A stretch of DNA of 64,000 nucleotides from assembly GCA_947000775.1 (NCBI GenBank), contig CAMQGK010000634.1:21073501-21137500 (forward strand). The letters are read 5' to 3'. The notes under the pieces were generated by a model, which had not been told where the DNA came from, made no database searches, and worked only from the letters and a program-made list of their open reading frames with translations. This DNA comes from Pterois miles. Its lineage: Eukaryota; Chordata; Actinopteri; Perciformes; Scorpaenidae. The position numbers and the translations under genes are program-made. Below are positions 22,901-33,955 of this stretch, one piece after another; positions within the stretch are counted from its first letter, which is position 1, and each line of letters starts with the position of its first letter.

Positions 22901-24747
22901 TGCTAAAAATAAAAAGAATGGGATTAAGATCGCGCCCTACGTCGTAATTAGTTGTTGTTTTTCATCATTCCTCATAATTTTGTTTGTATGTTCATCAAAA
23001 AGACACCATTGCTTTTCATGCTTTCATGCTTCAGACATAACCCTGAGCATTCATCACAGATTAATACATATTATCAAGTAATCAACACATTTTTTGTTGC
23101 TATCCACGTGAGGGTTTGACTGGTGGAGACCATGGGAGGGGGCATCAGAGAGCACAACCAAAGATATGTAACCATGTATTGCATGGATGTGATTTATCTT
23201 TCTTCATATGCAGCAGTTGCATTTTACATAGTTTTACAACTGGAGAAATCCTTCCAGTCTTTTTACATTTGAATTTGATGAGATAAATATATCTTGAGTT
23301 AAGTTAAGTAGCCTTTATTTAAATAAAATCCTGTTTGTGCCTACGTTTCCGTATGGGCACATTGGTGTATGGACGCTGGACTCCACTCCGAGCTATAGAT
23401 TCACGTCTTTGTGGGTGCCAGGATGCAGCCATGTGTTACGCTTGCTAATGAAGCCGAGGGATGAGAAGAAAGGAACCTTGTTTACTCAATGGAGATAACA
23501 ACAGCTCAATCACCTACCTGACCTGAATCCTTAATTGGTATCATTATTAAACTGGGGACAACTAAAAGGAGATAAGTTTCACATTTGCATAGCAGACCGG
23601 AGATGATAACTAACGCTGCGCGTCACCCGTGGACAAGGAACTTCAATCATAGCATAGGCTGCATTTATAGCTCGCTTACTTACTGATCTCAAAGCATTTG
23701 ATCTGTAAATAGTAGAACAACACATGCATACACATATCACATGTCTGTGGCATCTTGACCATATGGGTATCAAACCTATTACTGTTGTGCACACTGCACA
23801 ATCCAGAAGTGCCATCTGGAAGACTCTCCTGCGGATCTATAAACCCCCATCAACCCTCGGTGAATCTGCCGTTGTGGACACCAGCTAATCTGATCTAATC
23901 CATTTATCAGAACACAGTTGAATCTGTGATATTGCTTTCTGCAATACTGCTGTGACAGGTGCCATCTGATGTGCATGCACGCATTAACCGGCCACACGGC
24001 AGCGAGCTTAAGTGAAATGTCACTTTTTTTTACAGTGTGCCTGATTGCATATGTCTCTCCGGGTGACACCGACCCAGACTCACTGGAGGCTTCTCTGGTT
24101 AGATATTAATTTCACTCAGATGTGCTCACAGTGGGCCCAAGTGCATGAGCGGATGAATGCACACAGTCACACATATGCAAGCGCAAAAACCTCAGTTTGA
24201 GCCCTTGTTTGAGATTTCATTATTGCTCTGACTTTATTGCCAGTACCGCTCCGTTGGCAGCGCATCCGGGAATGAAATGTCACTTTCCACTTGTTATTTG
24301 CATGCCGATTCCAACATGTGTGCACGGTTCTGTCACTACATTTTGTCCGCATGCCCTCTCCCCGAAACACCCTCACACACACAAGTTATGTGCACGGACA
24401 TGACTGCTCTTGATGGGTAAAGTCAGACGGTAGTTATAAATGTGTGAAATGTGACAGGCAGCCAATTTTACACCCCTGCTCCATGATCAAACAAATCAAT
24501 TTTATGGTCGGTATGTGTCTATGTAGAAGTGACACTTTTCTGGCTATAACATTAAATGTGATTCATGAGCCAACCTGTTATCAACATTGTGTCCCACCAA
24601 GGAGACTACTGGGGTGAGGGTCACTCCAAAAGGAACAAATCTCTTTTTTTAATGGCATTATAGTCAATGGAAATTAAATAAGAAAGATGAAAGGAAGAGG
24701 TCGACATTTTGCGGAATACACTTATTCACTTCATTTTAACATTTCAT
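22901..24747. other. no recognisable gene
   Basis: Unique-looking DNA. CAGGTG and CATCTG E-box words lie at 23957-23970. Nothing else is supportable. Confidence 0.4.
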
Positions 24748-25146
24748 ATCTGTACAGTGGCTGCACGGTGGTGTAGTGGTTAGTGCTGTCGCCTCACAGC
24801 AAGAGGGTCGCAGGTTCGATTCCAGCTTGCGACGCTTCTGTGTGGAGTTTGCATGTTCTCCCCGTGTAAGCGTGGGTTTTCTCCGGGTACTCCGGCTTCC
24901 TCCCACCATCCAAAGACATGCTGTTTAGGTTAATTGATGACTCTAAATTGCCCGTAGGTGTGGATGTGAGCGTGAATGGTTGTCTGTCTATATGTTGTCT
25001 GTCTCTATGTGCCCTGCGATGGACTGGCGACCTGTCCAGGGTGTTCCCTGCCTTCGCCCAATGCCAGCTGGGATCGGCTCCAGCCCCCCCGCGACCCCTA
25101 ACGGGATAAGCGGTTGACGATGGATGGATGGATGGATCTGTACAGT
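24748..25146 (+). mobile_element. V-SINE (DANA/mermaid-like) with perfect 11-bp duplication
   Basis: The tRNA-related head has a box A-like TGGTGTAGTGG at 24769-24779 and a perfect box B GGTTCGATTCC at 24813-24823, the internal RNA polymerase III promoter. Next comes the conserved GTGGAGTTTGCATGTTCTCC / TTTTCTCCGGGTACTCCGGC core, then a LINE-2-like tail (GCGATGGACTGGCGACCTGT, GCTGGGATCGGCTCCAGC) and an ATGG tail. ATCTGTACAGT duplications lie at 24748-24758 and 25136-25146. Perfect duplications and intact box B indicate a fairly recent insertion. Confidence 0.92.
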
Positions 25147-25254
25147 AAAGATAAAGCTACAGCTAGCAGGCTGTTAGCTTAGCTTAGCATAAACACTAAA
25201 GGTGATAAAATCTACCTGCAACCGCAAACACATTGAAATCCAGATATATTGTGT

Positions 25255-25480
25255 TAATTAGGCCCTGTTTAGACCTGGTATTAGCATGCATCCTGACTGA
25301 TTGGATCACAAGTGGACAGCCCCGAGTTCAGGTTGTGAACACATTCAAGATGCATTGCAATCGCACTGAGATCTGATCGCTCAGACCACATTCAGAGGTG
25401 GTCACGGCCACATTCTTTTAGCAGTGTGTACGCTAATCTGTCCTGGACCACATTAAGGACCGCCTATTCAACTGATGTAC
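25255..25480. repeat. left end of a fish inverted-repeat transposon
   Basis: GGCCCTGTTTAGACCTGGTA, TAGCATGCATCCTGACTGAT and GGATCACAAGTGGACAGC match a common fish element that begins with a CCTGTTTAGACCTGGTATTA terminus. The matching right end is absent, so the copy is truncated. Confidence 0.6.
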
Positions 25481-25790
25481 ATAGACAGGCCCGCTGTTGA
25501 ACGACAGAAACTCCTGTGCTATGTACGCATCAAATGTGTTGTTTTGATTCATTATTCTACAAGGTTCCTTCTGCACATCAACAAGCATGCGAAACAGGTG
25601 AAAAACAGTCACTTAAAACTTTTTGTTCCACGTATAACTCCTTCAGGGCCCGTCTACTCCCGTCAGTCTTTCACCCGGTGACTCCATCCTGATCAAAATG
25701 TCATCTGAGTTCCAAATTTTAATTATAATAGCCTAAAGGCGAATGTGTGGCTGTGGTGAGCAGCATGGTGTTATAGAGATTAGTCTGGTT

Positions 25791-26403
25791 CAGGGCTGGA
25801 CTGAGACAAAAAATCAGCCTTGGCATTTTGGCCCAGACTGCCCCCACAGTGAATAGGCCAATTTGAACAGGTGAGTGTTGAAGTGGGATTTGAATGTGTG
25901 AAGTGTCAGACTGTCGGATGTGTGGAGGGAAGGAGATCCAGAGCCTGGGAGCAGTGCGGCTGAATGCCCTAGCACCCATGGGTGCTGACGCATGTGTTGG
26001 GGGTGGTTGATCAGAAGACCAGCTGATGATAAGCGCAGGGAACGGGCTTCTCTCAATCACTGAAGGTTGTTTTGGACACAGCGTGACAATAGCACCATTG
26101 TATTCTGATACACATTATTTTTAACGGCTTGCGCCACGACGCGACAGCTAGTGCTGAACGTTGTGTTGAACGCAGCTTAAACACAAGCTCAAACTGCGAT
26201 TTATCGTGAGCATAGATTGCTCTCCTCCACCAGCTCAGAGCCCAAAGGGGGAGGTGTTTAAAGATATGATTGGGTCAAGCCAGCCCAATGTAATGCCGAT
26301 TTACCTACGAAAACAAAAAAGGACATACGTCAGTGACTGGCCCAAAAGGCACGTCAGCCCGCTGGGAAAATCCCTTGTATGCCAGATGGCCAGTCCAGCT
26401 CTG
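25791..26403. mobile_element. inverted-repeat element with CAGRGCTGGACTG ends
   Basis: CAGGGCTGGACTG at 25791 is inverted to CAGTCCAGCTCTG ending at 26403. Subterminal GGCATTTTGGCCCAGACTG and CTTTTGGGCCAGTCACTG (reverse strand) also correspond. The ends match a fish repeat I know only by sequence. The interior holds a LINE fragment at 25857-26056. Confidence 0.6.
25857..26056 (-). pseudogene. C-terminal reverse transcriptase fragment of an L2/CR1/Rex1-type LINE
   Basis: Minus-strand frames read AFSRTAPRLW then SFPPHIRQSD in one frame and HTFKSHFNTHLFKLAY in the next. This is the conserved end of fish LINE ORF2 proteins (pattern AFSxxAPxLWNSLPxxIR...FKSxLKTHLFxLA). The switch of frame near 25915 is a decay frameshift. 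Only about the last 65 residues remain; palm and finger domains are missing. It is inserted within the inverted-repeat element at 25791-26403. It is a dead 5'-truncated copy. Confidence 0.75.
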
Positions 26404-28461
26404 GTTGAAAAGTTGAAAAATGATTTGTGTATCCCCCTCTCAATAATAATGTCTTCTTTCTTATCCAGGTGTGCCAAGTTAGCCATCCTGATGTAAACGC
26501 CTATTCACATGTGCATGCATGAACATGTGCTCCAGTTTGGGGGTTGAAAATATGTCCACCGTACTATAAGGATCTCATAAACTCAACTCTCAGCTTGTTG
26601 TCATTCTAAGGCAAGGCACCCTTTATCACCAGTAGAGCAAAAAGACACACACAGGGTGGGAAGGGAAGTGGATGGGCCCAACAAACATAAGACTTTCATC
26701 CAGGATACCGCTGTTTCTGTCTTGTGCCTGAAAGTTCACTTTCACTTTACAAACAGCTGTTCGTTCCTGCCCAACATAGTAGTTTTAAGCCCAGCTATGT
26801 CGTTTTCCCCTAAACCTAACTGAGAGGTTTTGCTGTCTGAATCTTTCAAGTGACAAGTCAGGATTAGAACGTATTGGATTGTCAATCGCTCCAACAGATG
26901 CAATGAAACCACTCTTCATTTTCAAACCCTAGTATGGGAGCGGCACATATATTTTTATTTCTTCATTCATATGCAGGCATTCAAAGCACCCACTCAGCAG
27001 TATTGGTTGGAACCAGAGGAAGCCATATTATAGCCATAAATTGGCCCAGATGGGAGTGTCTTTGAAGACTTCGATTCATCAGGAGGGTAGGACAGGAGGG
27101 CTGAGGGGGCAGATCTTAGGTTTCTTATTGATGTGCTCATTACTGTCAGTTCCACCAACCAGAGATGTTTCCAGCCGAACAAGCTCACTTCAGCAACTCC
27201 AAATTGGCACGTATGAAACAAGAAAATAGATTTTATCCATTACCTTGCCTCCGCGGTATGCATTTTGCATGTCATTACCCAGCTCCTATGTATAAGGCAT
27301 CGAGGCCATTACAACAGGGAGTGGGAGGATAACTACACTCTCAAACTCTATCTTTTCTATAAAGTAATTTGTAGCGATGGTGTTTCAGTCAGGACTCTGA
27401 CAGTGGACCTGAATATTGAAGAGTTTGTGTCATTCTTAAGTGCCAAGTATTGTGTATGTGTTTGTATGTGTGTGTGCCTGTGTGTGCTTGCGCCACCTGA
27501 ATACAGACGGTCTATTATGGATATAGGGAGCACTGAATGATGGCACTTGCTGTTCCTGCAGCTCAACAGCCAACAGAGGAACATTTACTGCTATGCTGAC
27601 TGAACTTAGGTGTCTAGATGTGAACAAAAGGCCTTTTCCAAGCAGTTTTTAAAGTATGCGGTGTACTGTGAGTTTAGCAGGCTGGATCTCACTGCCTAGC
27701 ATGGACGTAAATTGATTGATCATTTCATCCAGAGCTCCTCGGCTTAAAGTCCTCACATAATGAGGAATTGGTTGGCAAACGGTTTGAATGCAAACATTGG
27801 CAGTTGCTATTGAGTCTGCTCAACAGGGTGGGTAATTATTCAAAAGCATTAACTTAAATACACTGCCGTTGTCTGGGTCAAAAAAGGAGCGCTTCAATCA
27901 CGCCACAGCTGCTCTTGTTAGGGTTGAGTCTCATTTGCTGGCCATTTGTTGGAGTAAGAAAGTGCAGCAAAGGGGACAGTAAATTACCTGTCTAATATAG
28001 TGAATTCAGCATATGTATTAGTCCATGTCAAGTTTGGAGATTCAGACGGCCTACGAGGGACAACGCACTTGAAAGTTCATAAAATGCCAATGAGCTCGTA
28101 AAACGCTGCTGAAATTAGTTCAGCGGGGCAAAAACCTATCTTGTTATATATTTTAGCTACGTTTATGACTAAAACAATATGGGCAAAGATTATGGGATTG
28201 ATAATACATTAAGACACAGGGACGCTGTCATTCCCCAGGAACATTATATATCATTGGTGTCACCATCAAACGGCCAGTTTAAACAACAGCAGCAGTATTA
28301 CATAGTAGCACAGCAGTTAAATATATTATCTTAAGAACTGGGCAAACCGAGTGACTGTGTAGTAATTTGATTAATTATCATTCTTTTTTCTTTTTTCTTT
28401 GCATCGCCAAACAATTAATAACTGAAAGGTTAAGGGTCCTACGGCAGTGTTGCATTTTTAC

Positions 28462-28463
<2 letters not shown>
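26404..28463. other. no recognisable gene
   Basis: Contains an imperfect TG-rich stretch at 27448-27490 (GTGTATGTGTTTGTATGTGT). Nothing else is supportable. Confidence 0.4.

Positions 28464-28501
<38 letters not shown>
28464..28501. repeat. (GT)19 microsatellite
   Basis: An uninterrupted GT run directly followed by GTTGTGGGGACATGAATCTG. That sequence belongs to a (GT)n-bounded fish repeat whose other half lies at 29215-29445. Confidence 0.95.
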
Positions 28502-28505
<4 letters not shown>

Positions 28506-28602
28506 TTATTGTTGTGGGGACATGAATCTGTTTACACATTCACCTTGTGGGGACTCGCTTTCCTTTTGGGGACAAAATGCACATCCCTATAATGTAAGAC
28601 AT

Positions 28603-29221
28603 TGGTCACCAACAGGTGGACCGCGGACCGAGTCCGGACGCAGCAGCCATCCCATACGGAGCAGGACGTACAGCCAAAACAGAAGGTTATGATTCAAAAC
28701 CTGATGGGGCGCTTCTATGTTTACCAGCGCAGCTTTTTTGTCTTTACGGTAGTTGTTTAGCGGATGAGGAAATGCACAGACCAGTAGCATACGAGTTAAG
28801 CCATCCCATGTGATACTACTACTAGTAGTAGAAAAAACAAAGGGAGAGAAACAGACAACTGCGTCAGAGATTATTATTTGAACATTTTACACAATGTTCA
28901 TTTATTTTCTCTCATTTTGAAATGCAGCCCTACTTTTATTCGGCGAACGACAGAACATTATTCATATCTGCAGTCATACGTACTGTATATGTTCAGTTCT
29001 CTGTTGTGTGACAATAAATATTGTCTAAAGGATTTTGAATTGTACTGAATTAATTTGACTTGACAGTCAGGTATTATTGATCACATGCAGATATTAATAC
29101 AACTACTAGGCTACTTAAATATATATCACACTAAATAGTCAGACATTATGATGTTCAGGACCTTTGCTTCAAGAAATTTTCCCTGACTGGACTTCTTTGA
29201 ATTTTAGTTGAATACTGGTGT
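28603..29221. mobile_element. hAT-like non-autonomous insertion
   Basis: The left end CATTGGTCACCAACAGGTGG, followed by ACCGCGGACCGAGTCCGGAC, resembles the CAGTGGTC...AACAGG terminus of ZBED/Charlie-type hAT elements. The right end GAATTTTAGTTGAATACTG is a decayed counterpart. The flanks ATGTAAGA (left) and GTGTAAAG (right) may be an eroded 8-bp duplication. An AATAAA lies at 29012. No transposase frame remains. Confidence 0.5.
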
Positions 29222-29390
29222 AAAGCATTGTATTTTAGGGTGAGGACTAGGTGTAGGGTTAGGGTAAGGTCAGGTTTTGGTTAAGGTTAGGGTAAGGGTT
29301 AGTATTAGGCAAATAGCAGTTACAGTTAGGGTAAGTCTCCAGGAAATTACTGTAAGTCAATGTAATGTCCTCAAAAGTCACGGAAACATG

Positions 29391-29392
<2 letters not shown>

Positions 29393-29445
<53 letters not shown>
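29393..29445. repeat. (GT)n microsatellite, about 26 units
   Basis: An uninterrupted GT run at the outer end of the split repeat. Confidence 0.95.
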
Positions 29446-31040
29446 TTTTTATACCATTTTCCCCTGGGCAATCCAGCCCTGTTACTGTAAATGTGGCAGT
29501 TTGCTTAAAAGAAACCAGTTTGTATGACTTGCTGTCAAGCCTGCTGTCAAAAACGGGGTCCAAGACATTAAAGAGGCTCAATATGGAGTTCACACTATAT
29601 GTGTTGCCTTCACACAGCTCTCAACGTGGACATGGCTGAGTCAGCGGATCACAGCTAACAATGCCAACAATAGCAACAGTGCTGACAGCTAACAGTATCC
29701 AGAGGGGGTATCCAGAGGATGGGCGCTACGCATGGGCGGCGAAAGCAGAGGGCCCACTTTATGGCCCTGTCCCACTTTCTTCTCAAGGTTGCAAATCAGC
29801 ATTTCCCTGCGAATGCCTCTATATTTTAACATGGTAAAAAAAAAGAAGATATTTCAATCGTTCCTGTCCACCCTGTACATGTCAAGACTGCAGGGTGTCT
29901 CATTTTAATCTGGTCAGCTGTCTCTGAGTCTCATGTAACTGCAACCTAAACTCAAGCGTTTACTTGCACTTCGAGACTTTTTTTTTAAACGCAAGGTTGA
30001 TGCCTAATAAAAAACACACTGAATGATATATTTATCCCCATTTATCAACCAGCAGAGCAGAGCGTGCTGTGGATCTTTATTCAGTCATAATCAGCCGCTG
30101 TGTAGTCTAATTCAAATGAAATCAAAGTGATCTGACAGCCAGCCTGCTACAGTTTCAAAGTATCTTAGACGTTCAGAGATCCGCTTGGAAAGGCCCGACC
30201 ATGAGTTTTACAGCACTCATCACCCGGACCTCGCTGCTGCCCGGGTCAGTGGGGTTCTCACCGAGCATCGTAATTTTGCTCTCAAAGTGGACCAGATTGA
30301 CGAATTTAACTTTAAATTGTCTTCCAAAACTCATTCCAGCAAGACTGGTGCAATGCTTCTGCATCAATGCAATATCAGTAACCGCTGTTACATTGGAAAC
30401 AGTTGTTTGCTGCACTATTAATTCTCTGACTCCCACATATAGAAGCTTTAAAGAGAAAGACCAGGATGTACTGATAGACACAGGACAAAAATGAAGCAAT
30501 TCAAATGCAGCAACATAAAACGGCAATACAGTAAGCACAGCAAACTGCAGACTAACCCAACCCATACCTTACACTGGGTTCTATATCAGTGCTGTTTAAA
30601 TTAAGCTCTCAAACTAGACAGCACCAGGGTCTGTCACACGAGTACGGTGAGAATGGATGTGTTTGATTTTGGAGGTTTGGAGGGTTTCCGCTAGGATTTA
30701 ATTGCAACAGGATTTGGTGCCAGAGATGAGCAACTGGGGAGGAAAATGCTCTGCTGCTTGCAGATTTTTTTCCTTGATTCAGCAAGCTAACAGCATCCTG
30801 CAACTGGAAGACATGACAGGGTAGATGAAGGATGAAGAGGCTGAATGATAGAGAAAAAGAGCCCATGTAATGATTTAAAGCACAGCATATGTCAACAGAA
30901 ACACTTTAAAATCCAATCGGGCTTGAACTGGATCCTGTGAAAGGTTGGCAGTGCAGGTGTAATTTGGTCAAAATGTCTAAAAAATGCCTAATTTCTATTT
31001 GATTGTATGTAATTGTATGCATGGAATACCTTATAAGCCA
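29446..31040. other. no recognisable gene
   Basis: Open frames at 30173-30565 on both strands coincide and match no known family. Nothing else was recognised. Confidence 0.4.
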
Positions 31041-31190
31041 TTTAAATATTTTTAAAATTGATTTTAAAAGAAACTGAGAGCCAATGTATTGATGCTAAAA
31101 TGGGAGTAATGTGTGTTAAAAGCCTGGCAAGCTGAAGTCTTGTAGCCAGAAAAAAGTACATCATCGTCTAACCAAGAGGCTATGAAGGCT
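31041..31190. repeat. fragment of a fish LINE-tail-like repeat
   Basis: The ATTTTAAAAGAAACTGAGAG, CCAATGTATTGATGC and GGGAGTAATGTGTGT order matches a familiar fish repeat. Boundaries are uncertain. Confidence 0.45.
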
Positions 31191-31329
31191 TGGGGGATAT
31201 TTCCTGTGGTGAAATGATGGAACCAAATTTTGGAAAATATTCAGAGCTGTGACTGTTAAACATACACAAATAGTACAAAATCTAAAATCAGTTCTTGCAC
31301 ACTGGTATTACCTGGTTAGAGTTACCACC

Positions 31330-31765
31330 TGTATGCCTCCGACAACCAGTCAAAATGAAGTTTACATCCATGCCTGTCCAAAATGTCTCCACTTCATCAT
31401 TCTATCATGTTATACGTTTGTGTGACATTATCATAATCAGCACTTTTGAATTATGGCCAAAAATGTGTTTGTATTTGAAGAATTTGAATATTTAAAGAAA
31501 TTTGCTCAAGGCGTTCTGAGCTCTCATGAGAATGGGATGGATTTAAGGTCACAGTAACCTTGACCTCTGACCACCAAAATCGAATCAGTTTGTCCTTCTG
31601 TGTAAGTGGACGTCTGTGCCAAATTTAAAAAGTACATTTAAAGCATTCCAGAGATATTGCGTTCACAAGAATGGACAGGACGGCGTACGTACAGATGTGC
31701 AAACGGATGGACGGACAACATGAAAACGTGCCTCCGGCCACAGCTGTTGCTGGTACAGAGGGATA
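31330..31765 (+). repeat. dispersed fish repeat with AGGTCA half-sites
   Basis: GTTTACATCCATGCCTGTC, CTCAAGGCGTTCTGAG, AAGGTCACAGTAACCTTGAC, ATTGCGTTCACAAGAATGG, ACGGATGG and TGCCTCCGGCCACAGCTGT follow the order of a very common percomorph repeat. Internal near-repeats of the TTC...GAATGG block (31513-31537 and 31650-31674) are part of its structure. No coding function. Confidence 0.75.
31546..31572 (+). promoter_or_regulatory. clustered nuclear-receptor-like half-sites inside the repeat
   Basis: GGTCACAGTAACC is one base from an inverted AGGTCA/TGACCT palindrome with 3-bp spacing (the estrogen-response type). Two further TGACC half-sites lie at 31561 and 31568. This sequence is part of the repeat family, so binding is a hypothesis only. 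Confidence 0.25.
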
Positions 31766-31849
31766 ATAAAGACCCCAAAGATTTCAGTGTAAGTGTTTTA
31801 ACAATAAGAAATGGAGCAATTATTAATACCTTGGTTTTGTCAACATTTA

Positions 31850-31990
31850 AGTGACTTCTGACCTCAAGATTATGAATGAAAATGGGTTCTCTGTGCACCC
31901 ACAAGTCTCCCCTTTACAAACATGCCCACTTTATAATAATCACATGCAGTTTGGGGCAAGTCATAGTCAAGTCAGCCCTAAAAATAATAC
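31850..31990. repeat. fragment of the MITE family seen at about 52480-53487
   Basis: TCTGACCTCAAGATTATGAA, TGAAAATGGGTTCTCTGTG, CAAACATGCCCACTTTATAA and AGTCATAGTCAAGTCAGCCC parallel 52660-52745. Ends are missing. Confidence 0.7.
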
Positions 31991-33045
31991 AAGAAAGTAT
32001 GAGTGATAGAATATCTTCCTACAGGAAAGGTATGAGATAAACCATTTGAGAGCAGTTCAGGATACACCAACCCGCAGCCCCAGTCTATAACCATGTCAAG
32101 TTATCAAGTCTTAGTGAAATTAAAGCATAAAAGCAGATATTATACAAGAGTTTCAGCACACGTATCAATTTAAGGTGATACCCACAACATGTCTTCTGTG
32201 CAACAACTGACATCTCAAGCTCAGTGCTCATGTCAACGTACATATTGTTTTGTTGGTATAACAACCACGGATGTATCTTAGTTTGGGGATGGTGTTGCTT
32301 GTGGGAAATACAAGGGTTTCGTGGGACTTTGCTAGTATCAAGAGTTGTTGAGTCTGTCTCCCACTTGCTCAGGAGTCATCAATCCACAAGAGCTGTATCT
32401 TGGACCCGTGGTTAATCTCTCCACTATCCTGCTCTGTCAGGATAAGTAACAATACTAAGTCTTCATTTGCCTCCTCTTGCCGCTCGACTCCCTCATAAAT
32501 AAACTAATTAACTCGGGCAGCGCTGGGTGTGTGAGGGAGACGTAAGCTGCCCCACAGACATATTCACAGGGAAGCGCACACCTGGACGTGCACATGTACT
32601 CGGAGATATAAATCCCGAACACACATACACTCATATTCTTGCCCGCTCACTCCTCCTTTCCTTCCACTCTGTCAGGTTGTGTGGAGGTCCAGATGAATAC
32701 AAATCAGCCCTCTCCTGTCTGTCTGGGTTTAGGGGATTGCAGCTCGGTAAATAACCAGAAACAATGTGCGAACAAATGGAAGAAGAGATATCACACAGAA
32801 CCAGCAGATACGGGGATGAACAGTTGGGCAGCTCTCTCATGACACCATTAGTCATCAGTGGGAGGAAGATGTGTTGGAAATCCTCGTTCAACCACAGGGA
32901 CTGGGGCTTTATTTCAGGGATGATGATTCTTATCAAACATTTGTGGTTCTTACTGTATAAACTCACATGAATTCCCACACTGCCGACATAATTTAAATGG
33001 GTTTAAAAGGGTCCAACAGGTGCCGTTTTTTCGGATGCTAGTGGT
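31991..33045. other. no confirmed gene; one weak exon-like interval
   Basis: The interval 32676-32746 has a good acceptor (TTTCCTTCCACTCTGTCAG) and a donor-like GTAAAT, and is open in two frames. Nothing identifies it. It lies 0.7 kb upstream of the stronger exon candidates. Confidence 0.2.
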
Positions 33046-33235
33046 GTTGAAGGGATGGCAGTGTCAGTCCACCACTTTGGTCCAGGCTGAAATATCTCAG
33101 TAACTGTTGGATGGATTCTCACGAAATTTTGTACAGACATTCATGATACCCAGAAAAGTAATCCTTAACACTTTGGTGATCCCCTGATCTTTTCTGTAGC
33201 ACCACCAGCTAATCAGAGTTTTCATTTATTCAGTT
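33046..33235 (+). repeat. dispersed fish repeat, copy 1
   Basis: CCACCACTTTGGTCCAGGCT, GAAATATCTCAGTAACTG, TTGGATGGATTCTCACGAAA and TTTGGTGATCCCCTGATCTT follow a very common percomorph repeat. A second, differently arranged copy is at 34590-35000. Confidence 0.75.
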
Positions 33236-33241
33236 CAGTCA

Positions 33242-33267
33242 GGAGAGACTCGTACTGAATAAATGAT
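33242..33267. repeat. left copy of 26-bp direct repeat
   Basis: GGAGAGACTCGTACTGAATA plus AATGAT. The right copy at 34491-34516 differs at two positions. The pair brackets the exon-like block. Confidence 0.85.
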
Positions 33268-33442
33268 AATTTAATCTTAATGGTCTCTAATGTAAAAACA
33301 GAGAAAATAATGATATGTAACCCATCTACAAATTGTATGCTATACATCTATTTGTTCATATAATATCACTTATTTAATAATTTAGAGATAATTGTCTGAC
33401 TTAACCATTATTTATTGTTCCTCTCTTACTCCACCACCTGAG

Positions 33443-33673
33443 CTGCTGTTATCATTCACTGTGGACGAAAAAAGTAAGTATGAGCTTCTGTTTTGTTGAG
33501 AAAGGGGCTTAAAATAGTCTATAATGCAAAGACAATGTAAGAAATGTGTGTTATTGTATTTAAAATCTGCCTGTTCATACTAATTTAATAATTCAAACAT
33601 TGTTTTACTAACCATTCTTTATATCCTACTGCAACACCTGAGCTGACGCTGTTCATCGAGGACGATAAAGGTG
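33443..33673 (+). CDS. two tandem 31-bp microexon candidates of an unidentified gene
   Basis: Candidate exons are 33443-33473 and 33643-33673. Each follows CACCTGAG and ends at a strong donor (GTAAGT, GTAAGA), is exactly 31 bp, and starts exactly 200 bp from the other. Surrounding intron sequence (AGAGCTTCTG after the donor) is also duplicated. In the same frame they read LLLSFTVDEK and LTLFIEDDKG, both open. Because 31 is not a multiple of three, using both would shift frame, so they fit mutually exclusive use, each joining the 57-bp exon at 33801 in phase. I do not recognise the peptide. No cDNA evidence is available. Chance or a repeat-derived structure remains possible. Confidence 0.3.
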
Positions 33674-33800
33674 GTAAGAGCTTCTGATTTATGGAGAAAA
33701 TGGAGAGTAGTCTACAGTATAAAAAGATGACGCAGTTATGCTGTATAAATACAGTATAATATAACGTAATGCATTTAAATCTGTTGCTACAACTCCACAG

Positions 33801-33857
33801 TAGATCTACTCCGGCTCTCCATCCTGTCATCGCCAGATCGGTGCTGCAACCACAGTG
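33801..33857 (+). CDS. 57-bp candidate exon, unidentified gene
   Basis: The acceptor is CTACAACTCCACAG and the donor is GTAGTG, weaker than the others. The length is divisible by three (phase 1 to phase 1). Joined after either microexon it stays open and reads DLLRLSILSSPDRCCNHSG with the next exon's first bases. It keeps the frame into the terminal exon. A second frame is also open through this exon and the next, which weakens the coding argument. Function unknown. Confidence 0.28.
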
Positions 33858-33955
33858 GTAGTGTCTTGTTTTTGACCGCTCTGTTTTGTGTAGTTCAGTT
33901 ATTTCTTTGTGCTGTTTGTTTAACCTTAACTTACCCTGTTTCCTTGTATCTCTAG

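Larger units (their letters stand above)
28464..29445. repeat. (GT)n-bounded dispersed repeat, split by an insertion
   Basis: The left half (28464-28602) carries TTGTGGGGAC, CCTTGTGGGGACTCGCTT and TTTGGGGACAAAATGC. The right half (29222-29445) carries TTAGGGTTAGGGTAAGG-like words, AATGTCCTCAAAAGTCA and a second GT run. I recognise these as parts of one common fish repeat. The intervening 0.6 kb looks like a hAT-type insertion. Confidence 0.7.

Noticed and set aside
24769..24823. tRNA gene
   Set aside because: Boxes A and B are those of a SINE head; the cloverleaf is not complete and target duplications flank the whole 380-bp unit.
29239..29305. TTAGGG-like words as an interstitial telomere
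   Set aside because: The words are irregular (GGTTAGGGTAAGG) and are a normal part of the (GT)n-bounded fish repeat.
32676..32746. 71-bp exon with a good acceptor upstream of the candidate gene piece
   Set aside because: The donor is weak, the phase joins only one of the two microexons without a stop, and the peptide is unrecognised.
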